Shown: positions 10,579-20,132, numbered from the stretch's first letter. The stretch is 64,000 bases of DNA from Candidatus Paracaedibacteraceae bacterium (GCA_030694965.1 JAUYTZ010000015.1:1-64000); one strand, 5' to 3'. Notes: generated from the letters alone by a model not told the origin. Program-made: numbers and translations.

Positions 10579-11178
10579 TTAATTAAATGCTTCGGATTTG
10601 ATGAGCATACTTAAAAATTCTGTTCTTGTTGATTTTGTATATAAACATAAACCATTTTTAAATTCCATTTCATTTATCTCGCCTGTTTGAATATCCACAA
10701 GACGTATTTCAAACGGGGTGTTTGGAAAAATAATAATCGTTTCTGGCGTGTGAACTATTTCAGTGCCATCTTTTAATTTAAAGCTTTCGGTCCAGTTCCC
10801 ACTTGTTTCATATGCTTGCTTTTCAGCCTCTGTACCTTCATATACATTAGAGCGGATGAGTGCGTTTACAAAGTCAGCTTGCGTTGATTTTGTCGATAAA
10901 TATAATCCATGTGGCAATGGTATTCCATTAAGGTCAGGCATCCCAAAAGACAATTCAGATCCACCTCCCATAGTTCCTGTGTTTTGAAAACGTGCGCCCG
11001 GCAAAGGCTTTGCATTCGTACCTATTAAGGTTGTGCTTGTTGGCGTATGTTCAACAATGGAATTTTCCTTTAATGTGTATGTAGCTGTCCAGTTTCCCAC
11101 ATTATCGTCAACCATTAAAGGTGTTGCAGCCATAAGAGGGGTGGAGAGAATAATTAAGCTTGTGATGAGTGATTTCAT
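10579..11178 (-). CDS. Secreted two-repeat protein of unknown function
   Basis: 199 residues with a signal peptide ending around MAATP (residues 1-18). The mature part has two related halves of about 80 residues. Both begin GNWT followed by a beta-like stretch with KLKD or TLKE and HTP. Both end in GL-LYTKST or GLYLSTKST followed by a helix, (D/E)F-(V/L)-(N/S)-(A/M)-LI-(R/K)S. This is an internal duplication of a small domain I cannot assign. The pattern of strands then a short helix suggests a compact periplasmic or secreted domain. It stands alone with its own terminator. Confidence 0.75.
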   Translation of the reverse strand: MKSLITSLIILSTPLMAATPLMVDDNVGNWTATYTLKENSIVEHTPTSTTLIGTNAKPLPGARFQNTGTMGGGSELSFGMPDLNGIPLPHGLYLSTKSTQADFVNALIRSNVYEGTEAEKQAYETSGNWTESFKLKDGTEIVHTPETIIIFPNTPFEIRLVDIQTGEINEMEFKNGLCLYTKSTRTEFLSMLIKSEAFN

Positions 11179-11337
11179 TATAATATCTTTCCATTAAAAG
11201 TTTTAAAAGTTCTTTTATCAATTGAATCATATTATATTATATTAAATTTAAAATGACAATAAAATTTTTTCTTCTTAAAAAACTTAATCTTCTTGCATAA
11301 ACACTCAAAATTTGATACAAATTCCTATACTCGATAC

Positions 11338-11412
11338 GGTCGCATAGCTCAGCGGTAGAGCACTACATTGACATTGTAGGGGTCACAGGTTCAATCCCTG
11401 TTGCGACCACCA
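11338..11412 (+). tRNA. tRNA-Val (anticodon GAC)
   Basis: Cloverleaf: acceptor GGTCGCA/TGCGACC, D-arm GCTC...GAGC, anticodon stem CTACA/TGTAG with loop TTGACAT (anticodon GAC, valine), and T-arm ACAGG-TTCAATC-CCTGT. The discriminator is A and the CCA end is encoded (11410-11412). It reads codon GTC and probably GTT. mltG begins 74 bases downstream on the same strand. Confidence 0.95.
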
Positions 11413-11486
11413 TTTTTAGCTGGAAAAAATTACCAGTTTCATTAGAATTAAATAAATACATCTTTTTACAAAATGCTGAATTTTTT

Positions 11487-12488
11487 TTGAAAAATAAATA
11501 TATCTTTTTATGTGCTTTTTTGTGTTTCGTTTTTATCTCGAATAAAGATGCAACGTATGCTTCAGTGCCTGCACCACACATTCAAATGAAACAAGATGAA
11601 TTAAATCAGTTAGAAGCAAATCAAGTTTATGTTACTATCCCTGTCCATTCCAACATCCTTGAAATTACGCGTCGCTTGGTAAGTGTTGGTGTATTAACGC
11701 ATCCATGGTCGTTTTTGTGTGCTGCCTTTTTAGAACATAAAATATCGTTTGAACCTGGCACCTATATCTTTACAAAAGATATGTCATTTACGGATGTGAT
11801 TGATCTTTTTAAAAAAAATAAACCTTATAAAGTAACAATCCCCGAAGGTTTAACTGTTGCTGAAATTGTGCGTCATTTAAATGATCTACCTTATTTGTCC
11901 GGCGGGATTTTTACGCTTCCACCTGAAGGGACATTGCTGCCCGAAACGTATGCTGTACGTTATGGCGATTCACGTGAATCGGTGATCAAACGTTTGGCAG
12001 CTGCGATGAATGTCATGCTTGCTGACCTTTGGAAAAAATCAACGAATAGTAAAGCACGCCTTCAAAAAAATGGAATTACGTCAGAACGTGAATTATTAAC
12101 GTTAGCGTCTATTGTGGAAAAAGAAACAGGCGTAAAGTCTGAACGCGCCCATGTTGCTGCGGTTTTTTTAAATCGCTTGGCACTAAATATGCGTTTGCAG
12201 TCAGATCCAACGACCTCTTATGCAATTACAAATGGTAAGCAATCGCTTGGGCGTGCGCTTACTAAAGCTGATTTAGCAATAGAATCTGCGATCAATACGT
12301 ACACAAGTTCTGGACTTCCGCCGCAGCCAATTTCATGTCCAGGTAAGGCGTCTCTTATAGCAACGTTATCTCCAGCTGAAAGTGATAGCCTGTATTTTGT
12401 GGCTGATGGTACAGGCGGTCATCGCTTTGCACGAAATCTTGATGAGCATAATAAGAATGTTAGTCACTGGCGTAAAGTGAATCAGTAA
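11487..12488 (+). CDS. mltG: Endolytic murein transglycosylase MltG (YceG-like)
   Basis: 333-residue inner-membrane lytic transglycosylase that cuts nascent glycan strands and is thought to set their length. It starts at TTG 11487, chosen because this includes the N-terminal hydrophobic anchor (YIFLCAFLCFVFIS); the next ATG would remove it. A LysM-like region precedes the YceG domain. The catalytic glutamate is in TLASIVEKETG (about residue 211), and RLQSDPTTSYAI and YTSSGLPPQPISCPG follow. Usually near fabF or tmk; here it directly follows tRNA-Val with no visible terminator between. Confidence 0.93.
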   Translation: MKNKYIFLCAFLCFVFISNKDATYASVPAPHIQMKQDELNQLEANQVYVTIPVHSNILEITRRLVSVGVLTHPWSFLCAAFLEHKISFEPGTYIFTKDMSFTDVIDLFKKNKPYKVTIPEGLTVAEIVRHLNDLPYLSGGIFTLPPEGTLLPETYAVRYGDSRESVIKRLAAAMNVMLADLWKKSTNSKARLQKNGITSERELLTLASIVEKETGVKSERAHVAAVFLNRLALNMRLQSDPTTSYAITNGKQSLGRALTKADLAIESAINTYTSSGLPPQPISCPGKASLIATLSPAESDSLYFVADGTGGHRFARNLDEHNKNVSHWRKVNQ

Positions 12489-12824
12489 ATATTAGCGAAT
12501 ATTCAATGTGCAAGCTTAGCCTTGTCGTGTCATTTTCGGACTTTCTAGCGCATTATCTTTTATTCTAATCCGAAGAATTATAAAAATTCAAAAGTCAAAA
12601 TTTCGCATTTCTGTAAAGAGTAGAAAATGTACGCAGTATTCACATTCTAACTATTATTTTGCAGGCCTACAATTCACTTACAATTATATTAACTGCCAGT
12701 TCATGGATGTTAGTAAAGCTTTAATTTGTGTTTGTAAGCATTTCAACAGGCCAGTGAATATGATGGAAACTCCTTTTTAAAAAGTAATTATAAAAAGTTA
12801 TTTATTGCAGAGATAGAGAAAATA
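12489..12824. other. Intergenic region with a degenerate palindromic repeat
   Basis: Near 12525-12590 a worn copy of the dispersed element can be seen (GTCATTTTCGGACTT, then CTAATCCGAAGAAT). The rest is AT-rich with no gene. It presumably holds the promoter of the two-gene unit that follows. Confidence 0.4.
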
Positions 12825-13736
12825 ATGATGAAAAAGTCTTATTTTTATGTGTACTTTTATTTATTAATAACATCTGTATTGTTAATGGCAAGTGATGAAA
12901 TCGATGAGACTGACTCTTTAGTTTTTGTTTTGTCGGAAATTTCTGCAGGATCTCTTGTGCAAGTAAATAATGCTAATGAGCAGCTGCTTATGCAAGAAAA
13001 GGCTACGGCAATTTTTAAAGACTATATTTATAATAATTCTGAACATAACAAAAATAACGAGATACCAGAAAATTACACAGAAGCCAAGATATTGCTAACT
13101 CACATACAAAATATAGCAATGCAGTTGCAAATCAAAAAAGATTGGACGTCGTTTTTAAATTCTACTTTTTTAAATCTTGAATTTCATCGCAAATGTATAT
13201 TTAAACCAGAAGTTATGCTACTTTCTCTTTATACTGCTTTTCTTTACCGTTTGGAACCTAGTAGTATTAAACCAATTTATTTAGCGGGGGCTGTATGTCT
13301 GTTAGGGTTTTTATATGAGTGCTATGATGCCCATTATTATAAGCGTTTTGTTGAAAAGGAAAAAATTTCCCGTGAATTTAACCCCATTCTTTTAGGGTGT
13401 ATTTTGGCCTTTAGTAAGATGCAAAAAGATGCAGCTATAAAAAATGAGATAAAAGATATCAGATTAGAGGATGTTTTTGCCAACCTATCTAAAGAAATAG
13501 CAGGAAAAGTGGCTGATAATTTTATAATGCAAGAAGCGTGGTTGAATTTTTCGTTAAAAAATAAGGATGTAATTAAAGATGAGGGCATAATTAAAGTTGG
13601 TGATTCATTGGAAGTGTTTAGTAAGGCTTTAAAAGAAAGTTTATTAGGTTCTTTTAAAGATAAAATAATGCAATCTCCATCTACTCCTCAATTGATAAGC
13701 GATGATCTTGAAACAGGAACAAATGATCAAACTTAA
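12825..13736 (+). CDS. Secreted or membrane-anchored helical protein, unknown
   Basis: 303 residues with an N-terminal hydrophobic segment (YFYVYFYLLITSVLLMAS) acting as signal peptide or anchor. The rest is rich in Lys, Glu, Asn and Ile and looks mainly alpha-helical. A second hydrophobic stretch near residues 145-165 (IYLAGAVCLLGFLYECYD) could be a membrane segment. No family recognised. It is followed 17 bases later by another exported protein on the same strand, so the two are probably one operon. An adjacent second ATG makes the exact start uncertain by one codon. Confidence 0.7.
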   Translation: MMKKSYFYVYFYLLITSVLLMASDEIDETDSLVFVLSEISAGSLVQVNNANEQLLMQEKATAIFKDYIYNNSEHNKNNEIPENYTEAKILLTHIQNIAMQLQIKKDWTSFLNSTFLNLEFHRKCIFKPEVMLLSLYTAFLYRLEPSSIKPIYLAGAVCLLGFLYECYDAHYYKRFVEKEKISREFNPILLGCILAFSKMQKDAAIKNEIKDIRLEDVFANLSKEIAGKVADNFIMQEAWLNFSLKNKDVIKDEGIIKVGDSLEVFSKALKESLLGSFKDKIMQSPSTPQLISDDLETGTNDQT

Positions 13737-13753
13737 AAAAAGGAACAAATGCT

Positions 13754-14494
13754 ATGAAAAAATTAATTAAGAAATATAGATGTTTATTAAATATTGTGAT
13801 TATTACCATCTTTAAATGCAGTGCTTTATTATCCGCTGATTTGTTTGATAGTAAAATACCATTAAATCGCGAAGGGGCTTGTTATGTAAAAATAGAGGAG
13901 GTGAAAAGTGTTAAAATTTTAACATTAGATATCCGAAGTAGAAAAAATCGTCGAGGAGAATTGCTGAACTTAGAAGATATAATGATTAATTTATATGATT
14001 ATTTAAAGTCCAAGAATATTAACCGAAATGACATTAAAAAACTACTGGTGAAAAATTTAGATGCTGATGTGAAGCTAGACTTTATTAGTCTGTTTCCCAA
14101 TTTAGTATATCTTGATTTATACACATCACATACCTATTCTGGTATTTGGGGATTGATTGACGATCATGATTTTCCTGCCCTTAAAGTGCTAGATCTTAGG
14201 GGAAACCATGTTGGGCATGGCCATGGAAAGTCTACAAAAGCTATAATTAAAATTCCCACCATAGAGCAAATTATAGTTAGTGAAAAAGATGTGGATAGTT
14301 TGATGGATAAAAAGCTGGGTCTTGGAAAATTAATGGAAAGAGATAGTTCTGGTTATCATAAAGAGGATCCTGCTAAATGTGTTGTTCTTAAGCGAATTAA
14401 AGAACAAGAAGAATTTGAAAAAGGCTCTAACGAAGAAAAAGAAACGGATTCTTTATTAAAAAAAAATAGTCATAAAAAAGATAAAGATGTTTAA
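13754..14494 (+). CDS. Secreted protein with leucine-rich-repeat-like segments
   Basis: 246 residues; a signal peptide at about 1-28 (LLNIVIITIFKCSALLSAD). The region 90-150 has spacing typical of leucine-rich repeats: LDFISLFPNLVYLDLYTS and FPALKVLDLRGNHVG. The repeats are few and irregular, so the call is tentative. The C-terminus is highly charged and Lys-rich. A GGAAC stretch precedes the start, and it sits 17 bases after the upstream secreted-protein gene. Bacterial LRR proteins often bind other proteins, sometimes host ones, but nothing here proves that. Confidence 0.65.
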   Translation: MKKLIKKYRCLLNIVIITIFKCSALLSADLFDSKIPLNREGACYVKIEEVKSVKILTLDIRSRKNRRGELLNLEDIMINLYDYLKSKNINRNDIKKLLVKNLDADVKLDFISLFPNLVYLDLYTSHTYSGIWGLIDDHDFPALKVLDLRGNHVGHGHGKSTKAIIKIPTIEQIIVSEKDVDSLMDKKLGLGKLMERDSSGYHKEDPAKCVVLKRIKEQEEFEKGSNEEKETDSLLKKNSHKKDKDV

Positions 14495-14631
14495 TTATGT
14501 TGCTAACTTAATGCTTTATAAAAACAGCCGTTATTAAAATTATTGAAAATATAGATTTTTAAAACAAACTTTTAAACACGGCAAAGCGACCAATACACAA
14601 AAACTTTAAAACATAGGCGGGGTGCAAAGAA

Positions 14632-15423
14632 TTAAGCGCCCCTTTGTAACAACAAGCGATCATCGTCCATGCTTTTGCCAAATTGTGCAAGCAAATCGCT
14701 TACGGTTAATGCCGCACGTTCTTCGCCAGTTATGTCAAAAATCACATGCCCTTCGTGTAACATTACGGTGCGCGTTCCAACATCTAAGGCTTGTTGCAAA
14801 CTGTGCGTTACCATCAAAGCTGTTAATTTGTGTTCAGCAATAATTTTTTGACTTAAATCCATGACAAAAGCTGCTGTTTTTGGATCAAGCGCTGATGTGT
14901 GTTCATCCAAAAGTAAAATTTTAAGTGGGCTAAGGGTCGCCATCAATAAGCTAATTGCTTGGCGCTGACCACCTGAAAGTGACCCTATAAGGGTATCAAG
15001 GCGATTTTCAAGACCAAGGTTTAACTGTTTGAGTAATTCCGCAATTTCATCACGGCGCGCGCGGGGTAGGGCCTTTTTAAAGAAACGTTGACGGCCACGT
15101 GCCATTGCAAGGGCGACATTTTCGGCGATGGTTAAATCACCACATGTGCCTGATAGTGGGTCTTGAAATACGCGTGCGACTGCATCTGCCCGTGCATGGC
15201 TTTCTTTTTGAGTAACGTTGTCTTCATCAATCATGATTATACCGGATGTTGGCAAGATTTCGCCTGCAATGGTATTCAGTAATGTTGATTTCCCAGCCCC
15301 ATTACTGCCAATGACGGTTAGGAATTCGCCTTCTTCAATTTTGAGTGAAAGCCCATTAAGTGCTTTACGTTCACGAATCGTGCCCGGAGAAAAAACAACA
15401 TGGATATCTGTTAATGTAATCAT
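14632..15423 (-). CDS. ABC transporter ATP-binding subunit (PF04392-type importer)
   Basis: 263 residues from ATG 15423; a longer frame to 15483 overlaps the permease gene and lacks homology. Walker A is GSNGAGKST, the signature SLSGGQRQA, Walker B LKILLLDEHTSALDP, and the H-loop lies in MVTHSLQQALDVG. It energises the permease encoded 16 bases upstream. The three-gene order (binding protein, permease, ATPase) and the binding-protein family match the importer type known in streptococci as TrpXYZ, where tryptophan is the substrate. The substrate here is not certain. Confidence 0.92.
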   Translation of the reverse strand: MITLTDIHVVFSPGTIRERKALNGLSLKIEEGEFLTVIGSNGAGKSTLLNTIAGEILPTSGIIMIDEDNVTQKESHARADAVARVFQDPLSGTCGDLTIAENVALAMARGRQRFFKKALPRARRDEIAELLKQLNLGLENRLDTLIGSLSGGQRQAISLLMATLSPLKILLLDEHTSALDPKTAAFVMDLSQKIIAEHKLTALMVTHSLQQALDVGTRTVMLHEGHVIFDITGEERAALTVSDLLAQFGKSMDDDRLLLQRGA

Positions 15424-15439
15424 AAATGTGAATCCTAGC

Positions 15440-16321
15440 CTATAACTTAAGGCGACGTTTGATTTCAGGAACTTGCATTGCAATCACCATAATAAGTGCT
15501 GTTATCAAGTTCAGATCCGATGCTTGAAGGCCAAATTCGTGGGTGTTAAGAGCAATTGAGAGCACAAAACGGTACAAAACAGCGCCGGCAACGCAGGCAA
15601 GTAAAGCTTGTTTTAAATTACGTATTGGTAAAAGTGCTTCGCCTAAAATAACAGCTGCCAAACCATATACGATGGTTCCTGTTCCCATGTTGACGTCAGC
15701 AAACCCTTGTGTTTGTGCAAATAGTGCACCCGCAAGCGCCACATATGCATTGGAAATGCCAAGACCCAATTGAATCATGTTTTGGTCATTAATTCCTTTT
15801 GCTCTCGCCATTTTAGGATTGCTACCTGCAGCACGCAACCCAAGACCAAGTTCAGTTCGCAAAAAGAGTAACGCAATAAGGCCAACGATGATAACAATCA
15901 CAAGTAACGGTACTAATAGTGTTGATACAGTTGGTATTGCAAGTGCGCTCAAGTATTCGCTGAAAATAGTTTTTTCGCCTGAAATCGCCATGTTAGGGCG
16001 ACCCATAATGCGTAAGTTTATGGAATAAAGGGCAATCATGGTTAAAATGCCGGCTAAAAGATTAAGCATACGTAAACGCGTTGCCATTAATGCTGTAATG
16101 TAACCGCTAAGTGCGCCGCCAAGCATGGCTGCAAATGTTGCGACTAGTGGGTGAGCGCCGTATAAAATGCACGCTGCGCAAATAGCTGCGCCTAACGGAA
16201 AACTGCCATCAACAGTCATATCTGGAAATTGAAGTGTGCGAAAGGATAAATATATTCCCATCGCAACGATACTGTAGATCAATCCAAGTTCAAGCGCACC
16301 TGTTAATTGAATAAGATTCAT
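15440..16321 (-). CDS. ABC transporter permease subunit (PF04392-type importer)
   Basis: 293-residue inner-membrane protein of the branched-chain-amino-acid-type permease family (BPD_transp_2). It has about eight to nine hydrophobic segments. Typical features are FPDMTVDGSFPLGAA near the N-terminus and LRAAGSNPKMARAKGI in the cytoplasmic coupling loop. Its ATG overlaps the stop of the binding-protein gene by four bases (ATGA), showing translational coupling, and the ATPase gene follows after 16 bases. Confidence 0.93.
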   Translation of the reverse strand: MNLIQLTGALELGLIYSIVAMGIYLSFRTLQFPDMTVDGSFPLGAAICAACILYGAHPLVATFAAMLGGALSGYITALMATRLRMLNLLAGILTMIALYSINLRIMGRPNMAISGEKTIFSEYLSALAIPTVSTLLVPLLVIVIIVGLIALLFLRTELGLGLRAAGSNPKMARAKGINDQNMIQLGLGISNAYVALAGALFAQTQGFADVNMGTGTIVYGLAAVILGEALLPIRNLKQALLACVAGAVLYRFVLSIALNTHEFGLQASDLNLITALIMVIAMQVPEIKRRLKL

Positions 16322-17346
16322 GCGTCTGTTCCGATCATAATCACATTTTTAAGCAATGCTTCTGGTATGGTTATCCCTAAACTTTTGCGTGTTTTTTCGT
16401 TTACATATACATGTAGGTTGTGGGTGTCGTCTACGTTTTTTATAGGCTTTTCGCCTTTTAAAAGCTTTACAGCAATTGCACCTGCTTTTTGACCAAGTTC
16501 AAAACGATCGTATCCACGTGTTGCAAGTGCGCCCTTTTGGACAGATCCTGTGTCGCCTGCAAATACAGGCAGTCCTGCTTTTTCAGCAACTTGCGTAATG
16601 CTGCTCATCGCAGAAACAGCTGTATTATCATTTGGAATGTAAATTGCTTCAACGCGACCTGTTAGATTCTGTGCGGCACTAACGACGTCGCTTGTTTTTG
16701 ACGCGATGGCTTCAATAATTATAATGCTTTCTTTTTCGCAGAGTGTTTTAAGCTCTTTTACCATGTGCGTTGAATTTACTTCACCTCCATTGTAGATAAC
16801 GCCAATTGTTTTTAACGTAGGCAGAAAATCACGTATGAGCTGGATTTGTGTGACCGTTGGTAGTGCATCTGAAATGCCGTATATCTGTTGACTAATGTCG
16901 TCATTAGACTTAACAAGTTTTGCATCAATAGGATTGGTTACTGCGGTAAAGACCATTGGGATTTTTTGTGAGGTTGCTACAGGAAGTAACGCTTGCGCAG
17001 AAGAGGTCGCAATCGCAATCATGACGGCTGGTTTTTGGCCCGCTTGTGATTTTGCTATTTGAGCAGCTGTTGCCACGTTGCCTTGGGCGTTTTGATATGA
17101 GATTTTGACTGTTTCACCATCACGGTAACCAGCAGATTCAAGCGCAGCTATGATGCCGCGACGCTCTTCATCAAGGGCAGGGTGTTCGGTGATTTGCGAA
17201 ATGCACACAATCGGAAGGTATACATTAGATCCATCCGTAGCGCCTTGGTGTAGTTTTTTTAGAAAGAGGAAAGAAGTAATAAGCGCTAAGCTAAGACTAA
17301 TTAGAATTATTTTTAGATTTTTTTTCATTTTTACATTCACTTTCAT
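16318..17346 (-). CDS. ABC transporter substrate-binding protein, PF04392 family (TrpX-like)
   Basis: 342 residues from ATG 17346; another ATG at 17328 and a GTG at 17361 are possible. A hydrophobic N-terminal segment (IILISLSLALITSFLFL) serves as signal or anchor, with no lipobox cysteine. The two-lobed periplasmic-binding fold is indicated by ISQITEHPALDEERRG, then IAIATSSAQALLP and FTAVTNPIDAKLV, all typical of the ABC_sub_bind family linked to aromatic amino-acid uptake. It is the first gene of a three-gene minus-strand operon. Uptake of amino acids would fit an auxotrophic, host-dependent organism, which is inference. Confidence 0.92.
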   Translation of the reverse strand: MKVNVKMKKNLKIILISLSLALITSFLFLKKLHQGATDGSNVYLPIVCISQITEHPALDEERRGIIAALESAGYRDGETVKISYQNAQGNVATAAQIAKSQAGQKPAVMIAIATSSAQALLPVATSQKIPMVFTAVTNPIDAKLVKSNDDISQQIYGISDALPTVTQIQLIRDFLPTLKTIGVIYNGGEVNSTHMVKELKTLCEKESIIIIEAIASKTSDVVSAAQNLTGRVEAIYIPNDNTAVSAMSSITQVAEKAGLPVFAGDTGSVQKGALATRGYDRFELGQKAGAIAVKLLKGEKPIKNVDDTHNLHVYVNEKTRKSLGITIPEALLKNVIMIGTDA

Positions 17347-17503
17347 TTTGCTTTGGTCCACATTCTATTGTTCGAAATTCCTTTGTAAAAGGGCTAAATC
17401 GAAAGTGAAAATGACAAGCGTTAAAAAAGGAATGATGCAACACGGCAAGCTATTTTATTATAAAAAATATGTTCTATCATAATATTCCTATCTGTGAAAT
17501 TCA

Positions 17504-17559
17504 ATAAAAAAATGCTGGTCACTTGCCTTATTTACGGGAATAAAAGTAAGCACCAGCAA
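17504..17559 (-). terminator. Intrinsic terminator of the 17589-18770 gene
   Basis: On the minus strand a GCTGGTGCTTACTT arm pairs with AAG-TG-ACCAGC across a loop of about 20 bases, then a run of seven T residues follows. It lies 30 bases after the stop of the secreted protein gene. Confidence 0.75.
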
Positions 17560-17588
17560 TTAGAGGATTTATTAGTCACTGTTTAAAG

Positions 17589-18770
17589 TTAAGCTTGTCG
17601 TAAGCCTAAATCACTAAGAATACGAATAATAGCAAGAAGATTACGATCTTGTCTTCCTTGTAAGCAGCCGCCGTATTGCTCCCAATTTTCAGGAATTCTT
17701 ATTAAATTTGTTAAAACTTGGTTTGCTCTGTTTGCAACCAGTTGAAAGGAAATATGAATCATTCTGTTAAATAGCTCTTGATCAACTTCTGAAAAATCAT
17801 TGCAAAATGTAGGTAGGTGTGCCCGTAACGCATTTACATCAAATTGTCCTTCTAGCGCGGGTCTATCTAGCATAGCTTGCACGGCTTGCAATGCATGTTC
17901 TGAAGTCAAGGCTGCTGCATGTTCATCACCCCCAAGGCGTAATGCACGTAGCTGATCAAGTATCACTGCACTATAGGTTCTGTAAAATCCATCAAACGCA
18001 TGAATGTCAGAATCTGGCGCAAGTATTCTGATAAGTTCATCGTGTGCCGCCATAACTGGTGCGAGTGCTGTAATTGCATTTTGTACAATAACTGGATCTG
18101 TTTGACGCCCAGACACATAGTTTTGCAAATAATTATTTACTGCAGCTGGGGTTGTATTGTTCTGCGCTATGGGGCCTTGATGATTAAGTTCTTCTTGTAG
18201 CTGTAGTGCAAGATGTACATCCGCTGGATGAATGATCGGTGGGGCATCATTCACTTCTTCTTGCAGTTGCTGTGCGATTGATGCATCTACGGCGCTAAGA
18301 TCAACCTGGTTAAGATTTGTATTCATATCTTGCTCTTCATAATCTGCACTTGCCGCATATAATGCATTCTGTTCTATTGCTCTGTCACGTTCTTCAACTA
18401 TTGCACGTTCATCTTGTTCACGAAGCTGCGCGATCAACGCCAATGTTGCGGGATCAGTTTGCTCATCTTCATGTTCATTCTGCGCTTGAAGCTGCGCGAT
18501 CAACGCCAATGTTTCTAGATCAGTTGGAACTTCTGCGTTATCTTCAGCATGCAATCTTCGTGCCATCTCTTCATCAGATTCTGTTGGAGCAGTTGTTGGC
18601 AGGCTGCTATGTGTGGGCATATATTGAGCTTGATATCGCTCTCTGTTTATATATCGAGCTGCAAGGTGTGCTTGATATGCGGCTTCGTGTGTTTCATCTG
18701 GAAAAGGTTCGATTGAAAAACCTGTGTTTGCGAAAATGGTCATTAAAAGCGCTGTATTTAATTTTTTCAT
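17589..18770 (-). CDS. Secreted protein with repeated MIU-like (ubiquitin-binding-type) helices
   Basis: 393 residues with a signal peptide (MKKLNTALLMTIFANTGFS). The N-terminal half carries several short acidic helices of pattern D-x-x-(L/I/M)-A-x-x-L-(Q/H)-x-E: SDEEMARRLHAED at 65-77, VDASIAQQLQEE at 161-172 and ADVHLALQLQEEL at 183-195. Two more, less canonical, are ETLALIAQLQ (86-95) and ATLALIAQLREQ (about 108-119). This resembles the eukaryotic MIU ubiquitin-binding helix, whose core is a leucine-alanine pair followed by x-x-L. The C-terminal half (about 215-393) looks like an all-helical domain I cannot assign. A ubiquitin-binding exported effector is a hypothesis; coincidental amphipathic helices remain possible. 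It has its own terminator. Confidence 0.75.
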   Translation of the reverse strand: MKKLNTALLMTIFANTGFSIEPFPDETHEAAYQAHLAARYINRERYQAQYMPTHSSLPTTAPTESDEEMARRLHAEDNAEVPTDLETLALIAQLQAQNEHEDEQTDPATLALIAQLREQDERAIVEERDRAIEQNALYAASADYEEQDMNTNLNQVDLSAVDASIAQQLQEEVNDAPPIIHPADVHLALQLQEELNHQGPIAQNNTTPAAVNNYLQNYVSGRQTDPVIVQNAITALAPVMAAHDELIRILAPDSDIHAFDGFYRTYSAVILDQLRALRLGGDEHAAALTSEHALQAVQAMLDRPALEGQFDVNALRAHLPTFCNDFSEVDQELFNRMIHISFQLVANRANQVLTNLIRIPENWEQYGGCLQGRQDRNLLAIIRILSDLGLRQA

Positions 18771-18983
18771 GTTTAATTGGCCTTTATAGTGGTTTTTTTT
18801 GTTTATTAATTTATATATGGTATTTGATTTTTATTTATCAAGTCAATTTGAGTTGACTAAAAAGATATTTTATTTTTGACAAAATGATTGCCTATTGTAA
18901 TATTTTTATTAAAAATTCATCTTGAAAAAAGAAGTTGTTGGTGATTAACTTAATATAATTTTTTTGATGAAATTAGTTTTATA

Positions 18984-20132
18984 ATGATTAATAAGATAAT
19001 AAATTTAAAATTATATTTTTTCCCGTTTACTTTTGCTGTGCTTTTTTCGTTTCTTTTTTTGATGCATTTAACCGCATATGCGTGCATTGAAAGTGCGCAT
19101 ACTACTTTTGAATCATTACATTTAAAGTCATTTGAATCGCTTAGGCGCTGCACACCAGAGGAGGCGACGTGTGAATATAACAAAATTCGTTTTGTGCTTA
19201 GTAATATTAAAAATAAAATCTCACAGCATGAGTCTTATTTTAAAATGATTAAATATAGAGAAAAAACGGAAAGATTTTCTTTTTCAACAAAAGTTAATGC
19301 ACAGTCTTGTGCCATGAAAGAAAAAATTGAACGTCTAAAAAATGATTTATCTGCAAATCAAGCGTCGTATGAAAGCTACACTCAATTGCTGCTGGCTTTT
19401 GATACGCGTATTGGTTTATTCGTTGCGACTGAAGATACAAGAATATGTTCAGGATCAAATTATAATTTATATGTTCCAAAAGGCTCTGAAGAAATCAGTA
19501 TTGATAAGCTATTGAATGATGAATTGTCGTGGCTCGCAGATTATGAAGCGTTTGAGCTTAATCAAGCAGAGGCAAATTTACTATTTCAACAAAAGTTAAA
19601 AAATTACTACGATGAGTATGGTTTTTTAGAAGACCCAATTTATAATAGTAACTATCTAAAACCAATTTATTATGTAGACGCATACACACGAAAAGATGTG
19701 TATCAATTGTTAATTGACCGTAAAAAACCAACATATGTGGCCCAAAAAGAAGTTTTGGATCGAGAAATTACAGAAAAAGAAGCTGCTTTGCAAAAAATGC
19801 AGGATGATTTAAAAAAATTGCAAAAAAGCCAAACTGAAAAAACTACTAATTTGCGTGAACATGCAATTATGTTAATATGCCAAAAATCAGGCCTTGATTT
19901 ATATCAAGTGGAAAAATTGCATGAGTGTTTTTCTTTTTATGTAAGTGCATTTAAAGAAGAACAAATGTCTGAAGTGGAATATTTCAATAAAAACCTCCAG
20001 CAGTCTTTATCATCTTTTTCTAAAAGTACACTTCAATGGTTGCAAAAGATAATTATTGATCATGAAAAAAGCGAGGAAGAAGATTATGTTATTGTTGACG
20101 AACCAAGAAGATCAGAACGAATTGCTGAATAA
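18984..20132 (+). CDS. Secreted coiled-coil protein, unknown
   Basis: 382 residues. A strong hydrophobic N-terminus (YFFPFTFAVLFSFLFLMHLTAYA) acts as signal peptide. Coiled-coil segments are likely near 75-130 and 255-300 (VLDREITEKEAALQKMQDD). The C-terminus ends in an acidic then basic tail, EEEDYVIVDEPRRSERIAE. No known domain recognised. The next gene (20266-21129) has a similar architecture, a signal peptide followed by long charged helices, and the same orientation, so they may be distant paralogues or partners. Confidence 0.7.
   Translation: MINKIINLKLYFFPFTFAVLFSFLFLMHLTAYACIESAHTTFESLHLKSFESLRRCTPEEATCEYNKIRFVLSNIKNKISQHESYFKMIKYREKTERFSFSTKVNAQSCAMKEKIERLKNDLSANQASYESYTQLLLAFDTRIGLFVATEDTRICSGSNYNLYVPKGSEEISIDKLLNDELSWLADYEAFELNQAEANLLFQQKLKNYYDEYGFLEDPIYNSNYLKPIYYVDAYTRKDVYQLLIDRKKPTYVAQKEVLDREITEKEAALQKMQDDLKKLQKSQTEKTTNLREHAIMLICQKSGLDLYQVEKLHECFSFYVSAFKEEQMSEVEYFNKNLQQSLSSFSKSTLQWLQKIIIDHEKSEEEDYVIVDEPRRSERIAE

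Noticed and set aside
14669..16028. Several plus-strand frames opposite the ABC operon
   Set aside because: Shadows of conserved ABC transporter genes.
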